Part shown: positions 53,278-61,981 of the stretch, in pieces
How the letters are laid out: each line of letters begins with the position of its first letter
Numbering within the stretch: position 1 is the first letter of the stretch
Source of the DNA: a bacterium
GTDB lineage: Bacteria > Planctomycetota > UBA1135 > GCA-002686595
Assembly: GCA_024226735.1 (NCBI GenBank)
Contig: JAAELL010000122.1
Coordinates: forward strand, 1 to 64,000
DNA length: 64,000 nucleotides
Reading direction: 5' to 3'
The notes under the pieces: generated by a model
Database searches by the model: none
What the model saw: only the letters and a program-made list of their open reading frames with translations
What the model was told of the DNA's origin: nothing
Translations under genes and position numbers: made by a program

Positions 53278-54405
53278 CTACCGGAACGTCACCGCGATCG
53301 CGTCCGTGAAGTTGTTCGAGCCCAGGTCGCGGAACCAGCACTGGAAGTTCCACGTCTCGCCCGGCATCACCGCTTGCGGTGGGCTGAGCGGCAATGCCGT
53401 CAAGTCGGGCGAGATGCTGCCGACCGGGCCGACGATGATGCTGCCGGGCTGGTTGTAGCGGCCGATCCCCGCGCAGCCGTGGAAGCCGCAGGCGAGGCAG
53501 ATGATGCCTTGGCTTCCGGGCGGCATGACCTGACCCTGGTTCGAGCCGACGAGGAAGTAGCCGAACTCGCCAACCGGAAGGCCTTCCGCGGTCAACGTCA
53601 GGTCGTTGTCCGCGACGGCCGCCGAGCCCGTGACCGAGATCGATGCGGGCGCGCCCGAGGAGTTGGGCAGCGCCGGGCTGCAGTAGCGCACGCCGAAGCT
53701 CGCCTGGAACTCGGCGCCCCAGATGTTGCTCGAACGGACCGGCGTCGAAACCGTCTGCAGGAGCGCGCCCGACTTCGAGTACTGGAGCAGGGGAGAGCTC
53801 GCGCCGTTGGGGACGAGCCAAAGCGTGTCGGTCGATGCCTCGTACGCGATCGAGTTCGTGCCGGCGCCGTGCCCGAAGCTCGCGACCATCACGCCGGTCA
53901 ACGTGAACTCGTACACCGTGCTGGAGTCCGTCACGAACACGTTGCCGGAGACCTGGTCGTACGTGATCCCCCCAAGGTTCGATGACGTCCCCGGATCGAA
54001 GAGCGGCACGAGGTTTCTCCAGTCGGCATCCGCCTGGTAGACGGTTCGATTCCCCGACGCGTCGAGCACGTAGTTCACGTCCCCGTTGACCGCACCGTCG
54101 AGGAAGTTGGGGTTGATGCCGGCGAGCGTCGCCGTGTTGCCCGTCGGCACGCCGTTCAGGTCGTACTCGATCGCCTGTGGTCCGTTGTCGCGGTGCCCGA
54201 TCCAGATCGTGTCGCGTACGGCGAGCGGGTAGCCCAGGTGATGGGTCGTGCTCTGGAACACGAGGTTCCCGCCCTGGAACGCCTGCAGGGTGCTGGCGTC
54301 GCCGTTGGTCAGGTACAGGACCTCACTCTGCGCTGCGACGCGTGCCGCCGGAACGAGGGCCAACACGAGGACACGAAGCATCTTGCGGCCGACCGAGGAT
54401 TGCAT
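53278..54405 (-). CDS. Secreted beta-propeller protein with CTD
   Basis: A 375-aa protein. AAGGAG stands 6 nt before ATG 54405, which opens a signal peptide (MLRVLVLALVPAARVAAQ). Residues about 28-225 are short beta-propeller blades (LYLTNGDASTLQAFQGGN, DTIWIGHRDNGP, LGGITYDQVSGNVFVTDSS, IAYEASTDTLWLVPNG). The CTD follows: RYCSPALPNSSGAPASISV, EFGYFLVGSNQG, PPGSQGIICLACGFHGCAGIGRYNQ with two extra Cys, PGETWNFQCWFRD, NNFTDAIAVTF. It forms the right border of the DGR island and is the nearest relative of the CTD at 43151. Confidence 0.86.
   Translation of the reverse strand: MQSSVGRKMLRVLVLALVPAARVAAQSEVLYLTNGDASTLQAFQGGNLVFQSTTHHLGYPLAVRDTIWIGHRDNGPQAIEYDLNGVPTGNTATLAGINPNFLDGAVNGDVNYVLDASGNRTVYQADADWRNLVPLFDPGTSSNLGGITYDQVSGNVFVTDSSTVYEFTLTGVMVASFGHGAGTNSIAYEASTDTLWLVPNGASSPLLQYSKSGALLQTVSTPVRSSNIWGAEFQASFGVRYCSPALPNSSGAPASISVTGSAAVADNDLTLTAEGLPVGEFGYFLVGSNQGQVMPPGSQGIICLACGFHGCAGIGRYNQPGSIIVGPVGSISPDLTALPLSPPQAVMPGETWNFQCWFRDLGSNNFTDAIAVTFR
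53326..53365 (-). repeat. Right arm of the 40-nt inverted repeat flanking the DGR island
   Basis: The reverse complement of 44224-44263, identical over 40 nt, within the CTD coding sequence. See the left arm. Confidence 0.75.
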
Positions 54406-54471
54406 GGGGACTCCTTGTGATTCGCGCTCCACGTTCATCTTGCCACCGCTCGCCGGGACGACGTCAGATAC

Positions 54472-54780
54472 TCAGAAAGGACTTTCCTCCAGCGGCACGA
54501 GCCGCACTTCGACCCGCAGCTCGAGCGCCCAGGCGATGCGCCGCAACATCGCGATGCCCTTGCCGCTGTACTCGTCGTTCTCGAGCCGGCAGATCACCGA
54601 CGCGCCCGTGCCGATCTTGCGCGCCAGCTCGCGCTGGGTCAGGCCAGCCTCCTGGCGCAGCGCGTGCACGAGGTCGGCGACCTCGGCGCCCGCGCGGGCG
54701 TCGAGGAGCTCGGCGATGCGGGCGGGAGAGTCGTCGAAGTAGAGGCGCCGGATCGAGCGCACCGTCGCGCCGCCGATCAT
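54472..54780 (-). CDS. XRE-family antitoxin (HigA-like)
   Basis: A 102-aa DNA-binding protein. The helix-turn-helix is VADLVHALRQEAGLTQRELA, then RKIGTGASVICRLENDEYSG, with a C-terminal strand LRVEVRLVPLEE. It starts at 54780, overlapping the toxin stop by 4 nt (ATGA). Toxin-first order is typical of HigBA modules. It should bind the toxin and repress the operon. Adjacent to the DGR island border. Confidence 0.85.
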   Translation of the reverse strand: MIGGATVRSIRRLYFDDSPARIAELLDARAGAEVADLVHALRQEAGLTQRELARKIGTGASVICRLENDEYSGKGIAMLRRIAWALELRVEVRLVPLEESPF

Positions 54781-55190
54781 CGAATCACCTCGTCGGGGAC
54801 CCACGTGTGGCGCGCGGGGTCGCTCTCGAACGTCTTCTTGCCGTCGAGGGCGAGGACGACTGCCTCGCGCGTCGCGCGCCGATCGTCCGGACGCGACTTC
54901 GTCGCGAAGCCATGCGCGACGACGACGGTCCCGAGGCCGTGGAAAAAGTATGTCATGTGATAGATGCGGCCGGCGTGACGCGCGCGCAGCTCGTAGACGT
55001 CGTTGCGCAAGTAGAGCGCCTCGGCACGCCGCAGATTCCTGCCGTGGGTCTCGAGCCGCTCGAGCCGCACGAAGCACTTCGCGCGCGCGCGCGGATCCTG
55101 TGCCGCGAGCCACTCGAGCAACGGCGCGGATCCGTCCACCGCGCGGTACACGACCAGTCGCACGCCCCTCGCCGGAGGTTCGATGTTCAT
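54777..55190 (-). CDS. HigB/RelE-type toxin (Gp49-like)
   Basis: A 137-aa protein of the phage-derived Gp49/HigB family: RLVVYRAVDGSAPLLEWLAA, RARAKCFVRLERLETHGRNL, RNDVYELRARHAGRIYHMTYFFHG, TVVVAHGFATKSR. Members are ribosome-dependent mRNA endonucleases. It is about 20 residues longer than usual, with a C-terminal tail (FESDPARHTWVPDEVIR). ATG 55190 is preceded by GAGAGAGGG. It forms an operon with the XRE gene. Confidence 0.82.
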   Translation of the reverse strand: MNIEPPARGVRLVVYRAVDGSAPLLEWLAAQDPRARAKCFVRLERLETHGRNLRRAEALYLRNDVYELRARHAGRIYHMTYFFHGLGTVVVAHGFATKSRPDDRRATREAVVLALDGKKTFESDPARHTWVPDEVIR

Positions 55191-55392
55191 CCCTCTCTCC
55201 CATCGCGTTCGTTTCCCAACCGACGGCTCACCTCCCAGCGCCGATCGGATGGACCCGTAGTCCCCGGTCATGGTTGCAGCGCCCCCCGGCGCGCCCCGCC
55301 CCATCCCTCCGGGCCGCTGGGCTCGCGTCGCAGCTGCGTGCGATCCTCGGGCGGTTGCCGGCGCGGGTTCTGTTGCGAGTCTTGACAAGAAG

Positions 55393-55422
55393 CGGGGGAG
55401 CCGCATCTTCGCGGCTCCCCCG
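55393..55422. terminator. 12-bp hairpin in the non-coding stretch
   Basis: cgggggagccgc / gcggctcccccg with a 6-nt loop (atcttc). Strong GC stem without a T-run. Possibly a terminator for transcripts entering from either side. Confidence 0.45.
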
Positions 55423-55756
55423 TGCGCAGCCCCCGTGGGCTCGGCCTTTGCGGCCAGATTGGGTCGAGGCTCGTCCTGAGCTTTCCTGCCATGGGCCTCG
55501 TCAGTCGTCTCGACGACTCTTCATGTCGATCTCACTCTCTCCTGATCGTCGGTCGCGTTTTGCGTTGCGTCGCCGCGACCCACGCCCAAGGAAACCACTT
55601 CCGTCCACGAAAGCAAGTGCACTTCGGTTCGACCGTTTCATCGCTCGCGAGTGGCGGACGAAGCGCGTTTTATGGCTCTGTTCCAGGCTTGATCATCTCT
55701 TGCAGACGAAGTCATCAACTCGCGGGACATCCCGAATGATCGCGGGCCATTTCCAC

Positions 55757-55791
55757 GAAAAAGGGGGCCGATCCCGTCGGACCAGCCCCCG
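55757..55791 (-). terminator. Intrinsic terminator of the PRC-barrel gene
   Basis: On the minus strand a cgggggc ... gcccccttttt hairpin ends in five U, 75 nt after the stop at 55866. A textbook Rho-independent form. Confidence 0.75.
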
Positions 55792-55865
55792 AAGCACTGC
55801 CTTGCTCTTCGTCGTTTGGGACGACTGGGAGCATTGCAAGATCTGCCTTCTGCCTGTCGTTCGCT

Positions 55866-56804
55866 CTATTTCTCTTCGCGCCGTTTCGGCTCGTTCCCCA
55901 CTTCGAAGCGCGGCGGCTCGACGCCGTAGAAGGCGTAGAGACTTGCGCGCGTCGCCGCGTCGTTGAGCCCGGACTTGGCGTCCTTCGCAACCTTCGGCAT
56001 CGATCCGACTTGCGCCGGGTCGATGTCGAGAACGAGATGCCAACGCTTCTCGTTCTCCTTGGCCGCCAGCTCGAGAGCTCCGGCCGGAACGAAAGCGCGC
56101 GTCTTGTCGCGCATGCCCACCGTCACGAACGCGATGCTGCCACCGCGCACCTCGAACACGCACCCTGCCGTGGCGCCGAGCGGCTTCTCTTGGCTGACGA
56201 CGGCGAGCTTGACGAGCTCACTCGAGCGTGCGAACCCCGTCGGGTGCGCTTCGGTCGCGAGTCCCTTGGAGGCGGCCGGCTCGACGTCGGGCTTCGCGTC
56301 GCCCCCCGCTTTGCCTTCGGTATGGCCCGCCTCGCGGACTTTCTTGCGCATGGCCCACATGCGGGCCGCATCGCGGTAGAAGTCGTCGAGTCGATCGACG
56401 TCGAACGCGGATTCCGCCGCGAGCTGCTCCGGGGTCATCGGGACCGCGAAGCGCTGCAGCTTGCGCTGGTAGTGAAGCTTGTTGAATTCGATCGCCGCCA
56501 GTCGCTCGCCACCCTCGGCGCCGCGGCTCTTGACGAGCACGTGGCTGACCCGGTTGGCGCGCAGGTTGAGCACGAGGTCGGTGATGGACCCGAGGACGGG
56601 CGCCGCTGCGCCCTCCCCCTGGCTCGACACGACGGTGGCCCCGATCAGGGCACTCGATTCCACGAAGAGGGGAGCCTTCTCTCGAGACTGCCTGGTCCCC
56701 TCGACCGCGCGGAGAGTTTCGCCTCCCAGCTCCTGAGCCACCGCCACCGGGGCGGCGAGAAACAGAAGGAGAGGGACTGGAATCAGTCGGTGAGTTCTTG
56801 TCAT
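55866..56804 (-). CDS. Exported PRC-barrel domain protein
   Basis: A 312-aa protein. The signal peptide is about 1-24 (LLLFLAAPVAVAQ). Two PRC-barrel-like segments are seen: SSALIGATVVSSQGEGAAAP, then VLGSITDLVLNLRANRVSHVLVK (about 53-100), and a second around SSELVKLAVVSQEKPLGATA (about 200-265; CVFEVRGGSIAFVTVGM). Between them is a Lys/Ala/Glu-rich linker. PRC barrels bind proteins or small ligands; in exported proteins the role is unknown. The end is basic (KRREEK). It is followed by a clear terminator. Confidence 0.75.
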   Translation of the reverse strand: MTRTHRLIPVPLLLFLAAPVAVAQELGGETLRAVEGTRQSREKAPLFVESSALIGATVVSSQGEGAAAPVLGSITDLVLNLRANRVSHVLVKSRGAEGGERLAAIEFNKLHYQRKLQRFAVPMTPEQLAAESAFDVDRLDDFYRDAARMWAMRKKVREAGHTEGKAGGDAKPDVEPAASKGLATEAHPTGFARSSELVKLAVVSQEKPLGATAGCVFEVRGGSIAFVTVGMRDKTRAFVPAGALELAAKENEKRWHLVLDIDPAQVGSMPKVAKDAKSGLNDAATRASLYAFYGVEPPRFEVGNEPKRREEK

Positions 56805-57358
56805 GGATTCCGTGGTTGACGGCTCCTGGTGGGAACGGCTGGATCGATTCCGCTCGGAACGGCCGGTCTGCCGCCGGCCTGATTGTTCTTCGCGGATCTG
56901 CCTGAATCGAACTGCCGTTCTGCCTCCCACCAGGTCGCCGAGACGTAGCGAGCTGGAGCAGAGCGCGAGACTTTGCTTCGAACGACCGGGGTCGTCCAGA
57001 GCCAATCGGCGTCCGTTGCCTGCTTGCTCCCAGACGTCGGGCAAGTGGGCACCAAACGGCCCTTTACAGGTCTGGATTGGGACTACTTTTTGTCCCTTTC
57101 AAATCCTGACAAGCGCTTGTCGCCGCGTGAATGCGCATTCGGAGGCGCAATGGGGTGGGATCTTCCTATCTGGGACAGGGCGGTCGCCCTTGGATGCGTC
57201 AAACCCCTATAAGGCAACGGCTTGGGTCGATCGCCGAAGAGCCGACCCGCACTGACGGGCACCAGGAGCCGATTTGTCGCAGCGCGCCGCGCGCCCCCCA
57301 ATCCGCAACGCGGTCCTTCCTGGCCAACTGATACCTTGGTCAGCGCCCCGCGCAACCC
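56805..57358. other. Non-coding stretch, 554 nt
   Basis: No supportable gene. A 14-nt perfect palindrome (gacaagcgcttgtc) at 57108-57121 could be an operator. Composition is less GC-biased than the flanks, fitting decayed sequence next to the PSD1-type remnant. Confidence 0.45.
57108..57121. promoter_or_regulatory. 14-nt perfect palindrome, possible operator
   Basis: gacaagc / gcttgtc, without spacer. It lies about 240 nt upstream of the decayed PSD1-type gene and 304 nt upstream of the minus-strand PRC gene start. A dimeric regulator site is possible; nothing else supports it. Confidence 0.3.
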
Positions 57359-57726
57359 ATGACTTCCCGCCTCCCCCGCGGCCTTTTCGCCGCCCAACTG
57401 ACACTGCTCGGCCTAGCGGGCTGGGCTCCGGCAACGATCCAAGACGCCGCGACGCGCCAGGAGCCGGCCGACGCGGTGGGCGACTCCATATATTAAGGAC
57501 GGGGTGATGCCCCTCCTGGGGGCCAGAGACCAACGGCTGCGAGCGCGATTCGGCCAAGCCGTTCATGTGGTGCTACCGCGACTACGTGATCGACGCGTTC
57601 AATCAGGACAAGCCCTTCGACAACCAACTCGGATTCGACCCCGACCGGCTCACCTGTTATTACAATGGCCTCGACCAGCGGCTCGTGGGCGTCGAAGGCG
57701 CCGACGTGATCGAAAAAACGGTCTAG
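57359..57726 (+). pseudogene. Decayed PSD1/DUF1549-type planctomycete protein gene
   Basis: An ATG at 57359 opens a signal-peptide-like stretch (MTSRLPRGLFAAQLTLLGLA) that stops at 57494-57496. Downstream, in another frame, are TNGCERDSAKPFMWCYRDYV and IDAFNQDKPFD (about 57530-57625), a clear match to the DUF1549 motif TNGYERDxAKPFxWRYRDYVIxAFNxDKP. The sequence then leads to LTCYYNGLDQRLVGVEGADV and a stop at 57724. Hundreds of residues are missing, so this is a collapsed relic of the large cytochrome-c-type exported proteins common in planctomycetes. Function lost. Confidence 0.65.
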
Positions 57727-57844
57727 ACGTAAGGTGTACGGAGCGCGGGCGGCCCCGGGAGCCGTCCCGCGGAATCGTAAATCCCGCGGGAATCCGAGGG
57801 CACCTGAAAGGTCCATCGAGGGCTCGCCGTACAGGTCATAGGCC

Positions 57845-58453
57845 ATGGAAGACACCCCCCGGACGATCACGACGACCGCGCTGCTCGAAAACCTCTTCGA
57901 GCGTGAGGACGCCCACGCGTGGGAGGAGTACCACCGCCGCCTGCGGCCGATCCTCATTCGCTCGGCGCACCGCATGGGCTTCTCCGGGGACGATGCGGCC
58001 GACGTCGCCCAGGAGACGCTGATGCGCGTCGTCGCCGCCGGGCGCCGGGGCGACTACGAGCGCGGCAAGGGACGGCTCCAGGCCTGGATCCAGACGATCC
58101 TGCGCAACATCGCGATCGACCGGCTGCGCAAGATGGAACCCGCCCGCAACGCGCGCGGCGAGTCGATCCTCGACCAGCTGCCGACGCCAGAGGAGACCGA
58201 GAAGATCTGGCGCGAGGAAGTGCGCATGCGCATCCACTCGGAGGCGCTGCGGCTCCTGCGCTCACGCGGCTCGATGCACGACACCACGCTACGCGCTTTC
58301 GAGATGATCGCGCTCGAGGGTCGCGACGTGCGCGAGGTCGCGGACGAGCTCGGTCTCGAGCCGAACGCGGTGTACATCGCCAAGCATCGCTGCTTGACGC
58401 GGTTGACCGAGCACGTCGACGAGCTGACGGAGCTGTACGAGCTGATGGCCTAG
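57845..58453 (+). CDS. ECF sigma factor, kinase-locus copy 1
   Basis: A 202-aa sigma factor. Region 2: AWEEYHRRLRPILIRSAHRMG, AADVAQETLMRVVAAG, GRLQAWIQTILRNIAIDRLRK. Region 4: TLRAFEMIALEGRDVREVADELG, LEPNAVYIAKHRCLTRLTEHVDEL. The end ELTELYELMA is shared with the paralog at 61982. It converges on the kinase gene with 10 nt between stops. No anti-sigma gene is adjacent; the zinc-finger at the kinase N-terminus may do that job. Confidence 0.92.
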   Translation: MEDTPRTITTTALLENLFEREDAHAWEEYHRRLRPILIRSAHRMGFSGDDAADVAQETLMRVVAAGRRGDYERGKGRLQAWIQTILRNIAIDRLRKMEPARNARGESILDQLPTPEETEKIWREEVRMRIHSEALRLLRSRGSMHDTTLRAFEMIALEGRDVREVADELGLEPNAVYIAKHRCLTRLTEHVDELTELYELMA

Positions 58454-58463
58454 CGCGGATCCG

Positions 58464-61400
58464 TCACTTGGATGCGCCGAGAGCCTTGCGCAAGTTCCGA
58501 GCCGCGGGCCCGTCGCGGTCCAACCCCAGCTTCCCGCACGCCCACGTGATGTGTGACGCGACGAAGTCGTCCTGCGCCCCCAAGTCGTAGAGGCGCGGCC
58601 CATGCTCGCGTCCGACGTAGAGCTCGTCGGCCTCCTCACCGAACATGAGGCTGTGGATGAGCTTGCGACCGGTGTCGATCGTCCCGACGAACTCGGGCTC
58701 GAGCCAGTTCGACACGTCCCACAGCTTGACCGTGCCGTCGCTGTCGGCGGACGCGAGCAGGTTGCCGTCGCTCGAGAGCGCGAGGGCGTTCAGATCGTGG
58801 TCGTGAGCCTGCACGGTAACCGGCTTCGCCGCGCCCCAGCGCCACAGGTTGAGCACGCCCGTCTCGTGGCCCGAGGCGAGCACGTCGTGGCCCGCGATCA
58901 CGCAGAGCACGCGCCGACCTCCCGACTCGCTCTTCGAGCTGCGCTTCTCATCGTCCGCGTCGACCCAGGCGATGCGACCGTCTCCCAAACCCGCAGCCAA
59001 TCGGCCACCCGCGCGGGACCACGACGCGGAGCTGGCTCGGCAGCAGTGCATGTGGGACTCCTCCTCGTCGCACTCGTCTTGAGTCGTGATCTCGTACGGA
59101 CGCTCGCCTCCCGAAAGCCCGCCGGGCGTATAGAGGTAGACGGTGCCGTCCTGCGACGGAATCGCGACGCGCTCGCGGCCCGGTTCCGCGGCGAGGTGTG
59201 ACGGGCCGACCAGGAGCGTGTCGACCTGCTTCAACAGGAGCGTCCCGTCCGACTCAGGCCCTTCGAACGGATCGAGCCTCGCGAAGTACACGGCCCCTTT
59301 TCCAGTGCCGGACATTCCCGGCCGGTCGTGGTACGCGACGGCGATCAGGTTGCTCTCCTCGAGCACGACGCCGCCGCAAAAGCGGTCCGTCCTGGGCGTC
59401 ATGGTGATCTTCAGCGGATAGACCGATCCGTCGCTCGGAAGGTAGTACGCGCGCCGCGCCTCACGGGTCTCTCCGCAGTACAACTGTCCGCGCGACCCCA
59501 CGTCGATCGCGTGCACGAGCCCGACGGCCTGCTCGGGGTCGGAGGGGAGCATCGCCTCCCAGGTATCGAAGGCGGCCAGGTCCACGACGCGCAGGTCTCC
59601 CTCCTGGAGGACGACGAGATACCGTCCGTCTTCGGCCAGCCGCGCGCTGCCCTCCCAATCCAGCGCTGGGACACCCTCGGCCGTCGGGGCGAACGAGAAC
59701 CGGTCGGACATGAACCACAGGACGCCGGCCGCCGACGTGACGACCGATGCTCCCGGCGGGAACGAGAGCGGGTCCTGATCCACGAGCGTGCCCTCCTCTC
59801 CAACGATCGAGGGGGTGACGTCACTGCGCCGAGACTTGAGCACGTAGCCGCGGCGATCGCCTGGATGGGTGGTGTACTGACCCTCGAGCCGATCGCCGAT
59901 ACGCTCGAGCGACACGGCGTGTCGCAGCTCGGCCGCTGCACGACCCGCGATCAGAACGTGATCGGCGTCGACGACGCGGAGTCCGGTCGGGGAGAACTCG
60001 TCATTGATTACGGTTGGGTCCAACAACTCCGCAGAGTCGCACAGCCCCGTCACCGTGTCCCAGCGCTCGAGTCGATCCTTGCGCAGGACGTAGAAGGTGT
60101 CGCCGGAACCGAACGCGACCGCCCGCACATCGGTGATCGCGGCGAGGTCGGCGAGGCCAACAGCCCCCTCGTCCGGCCAGAGCGCCGGCCTGAGCCCCCC
60201 GTCCGGCGTCGGCGCGAGGTAGACGATGCGCGAGCCCCTGTCGTCGAAGTCGAGCGCCGTGCACCCGGCGAGCAGGAGCCCGTTGTCGCCGCCTTCGAGG
60301 TCCGGCAACCAATACACCGTGAGCGCTCCACTCGCTTTGTCCGCGACCGCCACGTTCTTGCCGTCGCGTGACACGCCGATCTCCACGAGCTCATAGCCGG
60401 TCGACAAGCTCGCCCGGCAAGCGCTGTTGCGGTACGAGTCGCGCAACCTCTGAAACGCGGGACGCGTGAGGAAGTCCGGATTGAGCCTGCCCTCACGCGC
60501 AAGCGTGAGAACTTTGCGCCAGGCGCTGAGCTCAGCCTCACGCGGCGTCTCCTGGATTGGAGCGAGCGGAGCCACCGGGCTGCGCAGCGCGCGCAGGAGC
60601 GACGGTCCGCCGAACGCCACGACGCCGATCGCGACCGCCACCGCCGCGACACTGCGCTTGCGACGTAGGATGCTGCGCTTGGCCCGGAACAGCCACCCCC
60701 GCGTCGGTGCGCGCACACCGCGCCCGCGCAGGTAGCGCACACAGTCGGCCTGAAAGCTGACGACGTCCTTGTAGCGTTGGTCGACGTTCTTCTCGAGCGC
60801 CTTGAGAACGATCGCATCGAGCTCGGCCGAGCGCGGCTCCAGCTGCATGTGCCGGCTCGGTGCATCGGGCACGTGCTCGTGCACGGTCTGGATCAGCGCG
60901 GCGATCGTCGCCGGGATCGGGAATGCGTGCTCGCCGGTCAACATGTGGTAGAGCACGAGCCCGAGGCCATGTACATCGGTGCGCACGTCGGCGTCGTACT
61001 GCGCGCCGGCGAACTGCTCGGGCGCGGCCCAGGCGGGGCTGCCGAGCAAGTCGGCGCTGGCGGTCAGCTGCGTCGCAGCGCTGTCCTCCAGGTCCAGGTG
61101 CTTCGCGAGCCCGAAGTCGAGCACCTTGGGCTCACCGAGCGGATCGATCAACACGTTCGACGGCTTGAGGTCGCGGTGCACGATGCCGTGCGCGTGGGCG
61201 TGCTCGACGGCCTCGCAGATCTTGACGAACAGCCGCAGCTTGTCGGTCGTCGAGAGCGCGCCGCCTTCGGCTGTATCGACGAGGTAGTTGGTCAGGTCGA
61301 CGCCGTCGACGAGCTCCATCGCGAAGAAGCGCGTGCCGCCCGGCCCCTTCCCCGCTTCGCGCAGCGCGACGATGTTGTCGTGCCGCAGAGTCGAGGCGAG

Positions 61401-61769
61401 CTTGATCTCGCGTTGGAAACGCTTGACGCTGCGCGAGGTCGAGAAGGGTCCCGCGAGCAGCATCTTGATCGCCACCGGGTCACCAGTCGGGAGATGGACG
61501 GCCTCGAGCACGATGCCCTGCCCTCCGCGCTGGATCTCGCGCACGAGCTTGTACTCGGCCGAGATGTCGTAGCCGCCGGCGGCGTCCGCACTGAACTCGT
61601 CGTCCGCGACGAACTCGCGCAGCTCGCGCGCGAGCTCGTTGTCGAACCGGATCGTCTCGACCAGTGCGGAGCACGTCTCGCATTGATCCACGTGCGCCGC
61701 AACGCCAGGCGGCAGCTCGCCGGCGGCGAGCGCTTCTTCCAGGATCTCAACGTTGGGGCAATTGGACAT
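58464..61769 (-). CDS. Zinc-finger/Ser-Thr kinase/WD40-like membrane protein
   Basis: A 1101-aa protein from ATG 61769 (a GTG at 61787 is possible). Residues 1-45 carry Cys4 and HVDQCETC, an anti-sigma-type zinc finger. Residues about 70-340 are a Hanks-type kinase: Gly loop RGGQGIV (degenerate), VAIKML lysine, HRDLKPSNVL, DFGLAKH, APEQFAGAQYD. A membrane helix follows a basic stretch (VAAVAVAIGVVAFGG, about 377-391). The outer part of about 700 residues is WD40-like, clearest near the end (LASADSDGTVKLWDVSNWLE). Two paralogous ECF sigma factors flank it. It probably senses an external cue and controls them. Confidence 0.9.
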   Translation of the reverse strand: MSNCPNVEILEEALAAGELPPGVAAHVDQCETCSALVETIRFDNELARELREFVADDEFSADAAGGYDISAEYKLVREIQRGGQGIVLEAVHLPTGDPVAIKMLLAGPFSTSRSVKRFQREIKLASTLRHDNIVALREAGKGPGGTRFFAMELVDGVDLTNYLVDTAEGGALSTTDKLRLFVKICEAVEHAHAHGIVHRDLKPSNVLIDPLGEPKVLDFGLAKHLDLEDSAATQLTASADLLGSPAWAAPEQFAGAQYDADVRTDVHGLGLVLYHMLTGEHAFPIPATIAALIQTVHEHVPDAPSRHMQLEPRSAELDAIVLKALEKNVDQRYKDVVSFQADCVRYLRGRGVRAPTRGWLFRAKRSILRRKRSVAAVAVAIGVVAFGGPSLLRALRSPVAPLAPIQETPREAELSAWRKVLTLAREGRLNPDFLTRPAFQRLRDSYRNSACRASLSTGYELVEIGVSRDGKNVAVADKASGALTVYWLPDLEGGDNGLLLAGCTALDFDDRGSRIVYLAPTPDGGLRPALWPDEGAVGLADLAAITDVRAVAFGSGDTFYVLRKDRLERWDTVTGLCDSAELLDPTVINDEFSPTGLRVVDADHVLIAGRAAAELRHAVSLERIGDRLEGQYTTHPGDRRGYVLKSRRSDVTPSIVGEEGTLVDQDPLSFPPGASVVTSAAGVLWFMSDRFSFAPTAEGVPALDWEGSARLAEDGRYLVVLQEGDLRVVDLAAFDTWEAMLPSDPEQAVGLVHAIDVGSRGQLYCGETREARRAYYLPSDGSVYPLKITMTPRTDRFCGGVVLEESNLIAVAYHDRPGMSGTGKGAVYFARLDPFEGPESDGTLLLKQVDTLLVGPSHLAAEPGRERVAIPSQDGTVYLYTPGGLSGGERPYEITTQDECDEEESHMHCCRASSASWSRAGGRLAAGLGDGRIAWVDADDEKRSSKSESGGRRVLCVIAGHDVLASGHETGVLNLWRWGAAKPVTVQAHDHDLNALALSSDGNLLASADSDGTVKLWDVSNWLEPEFVGTIDTGRKLIHSLMFGEEADELYVGREHGPRLYDLGAQDDFVASHITWACGKLGLDRDGPAARNLRKALGASK

Positions 61770-61928
61770 CGACGGCGGCTCCGCCACTGCTAACCCGTTT
61801 ACGAACGGTTACTACCGAGAATAGCCGACGACGCGGGTCTGTCGTCGAGACCCGTGAGACCCTACGAGTTTTCACAGCGTGCGCGTAAGGTTCGCCCGCC
61901 CCCGCCCGTTCCGCTTAGTCTACGACTG

Positions 61929-61975
61929 TAGGGGGGGCTGGCGTCCCAGCCTCCCCTAGCGTCGCTTCGCGACGC
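61929..61975 (+). promoter_or_regulatory. Tandem hairpins in the leader of sigma gene 2
   Basis: First hairpin 61929-61958: 13-bp stem with one G-T pair and the ggggggctgg / ccagcc core also found at 43059-43091. Second hairpin 61959-61975: gcgtcgc-ttc-gcgacgc. It ends 6 nt before the ATG at 61982, leaving no room for an exposed Shine-Dalgarno. This could mean translational control, or a terminator/repeat element with a leaderless downstream transcript. Confidence 0.45.
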
Positions 61976-61981
61976 TGCCCA

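Larger units (their letters stand above)
55191..55865. other. Non-coding stretch, 675 nt
   Basis: No convincing gene. It contains a 12-bp hairpin at 55393-55422 and a minus-strand terminator at 55757-55791. Base composition is lower in GC around 55500-55700 than in neighbouring genes. A TTGACA at 55382 has no matching -10. A promoter for the toxin-antitoxin operon is expected just above 55190 but no clear boxes were seen. Confidence 0.5.

Noticed and set aside
55382-55387. TTGACA as a -35 promoter box
   Set aside because: No -10 hexamer at a suitable distance on that strand; the box runs into a strong hairpin.
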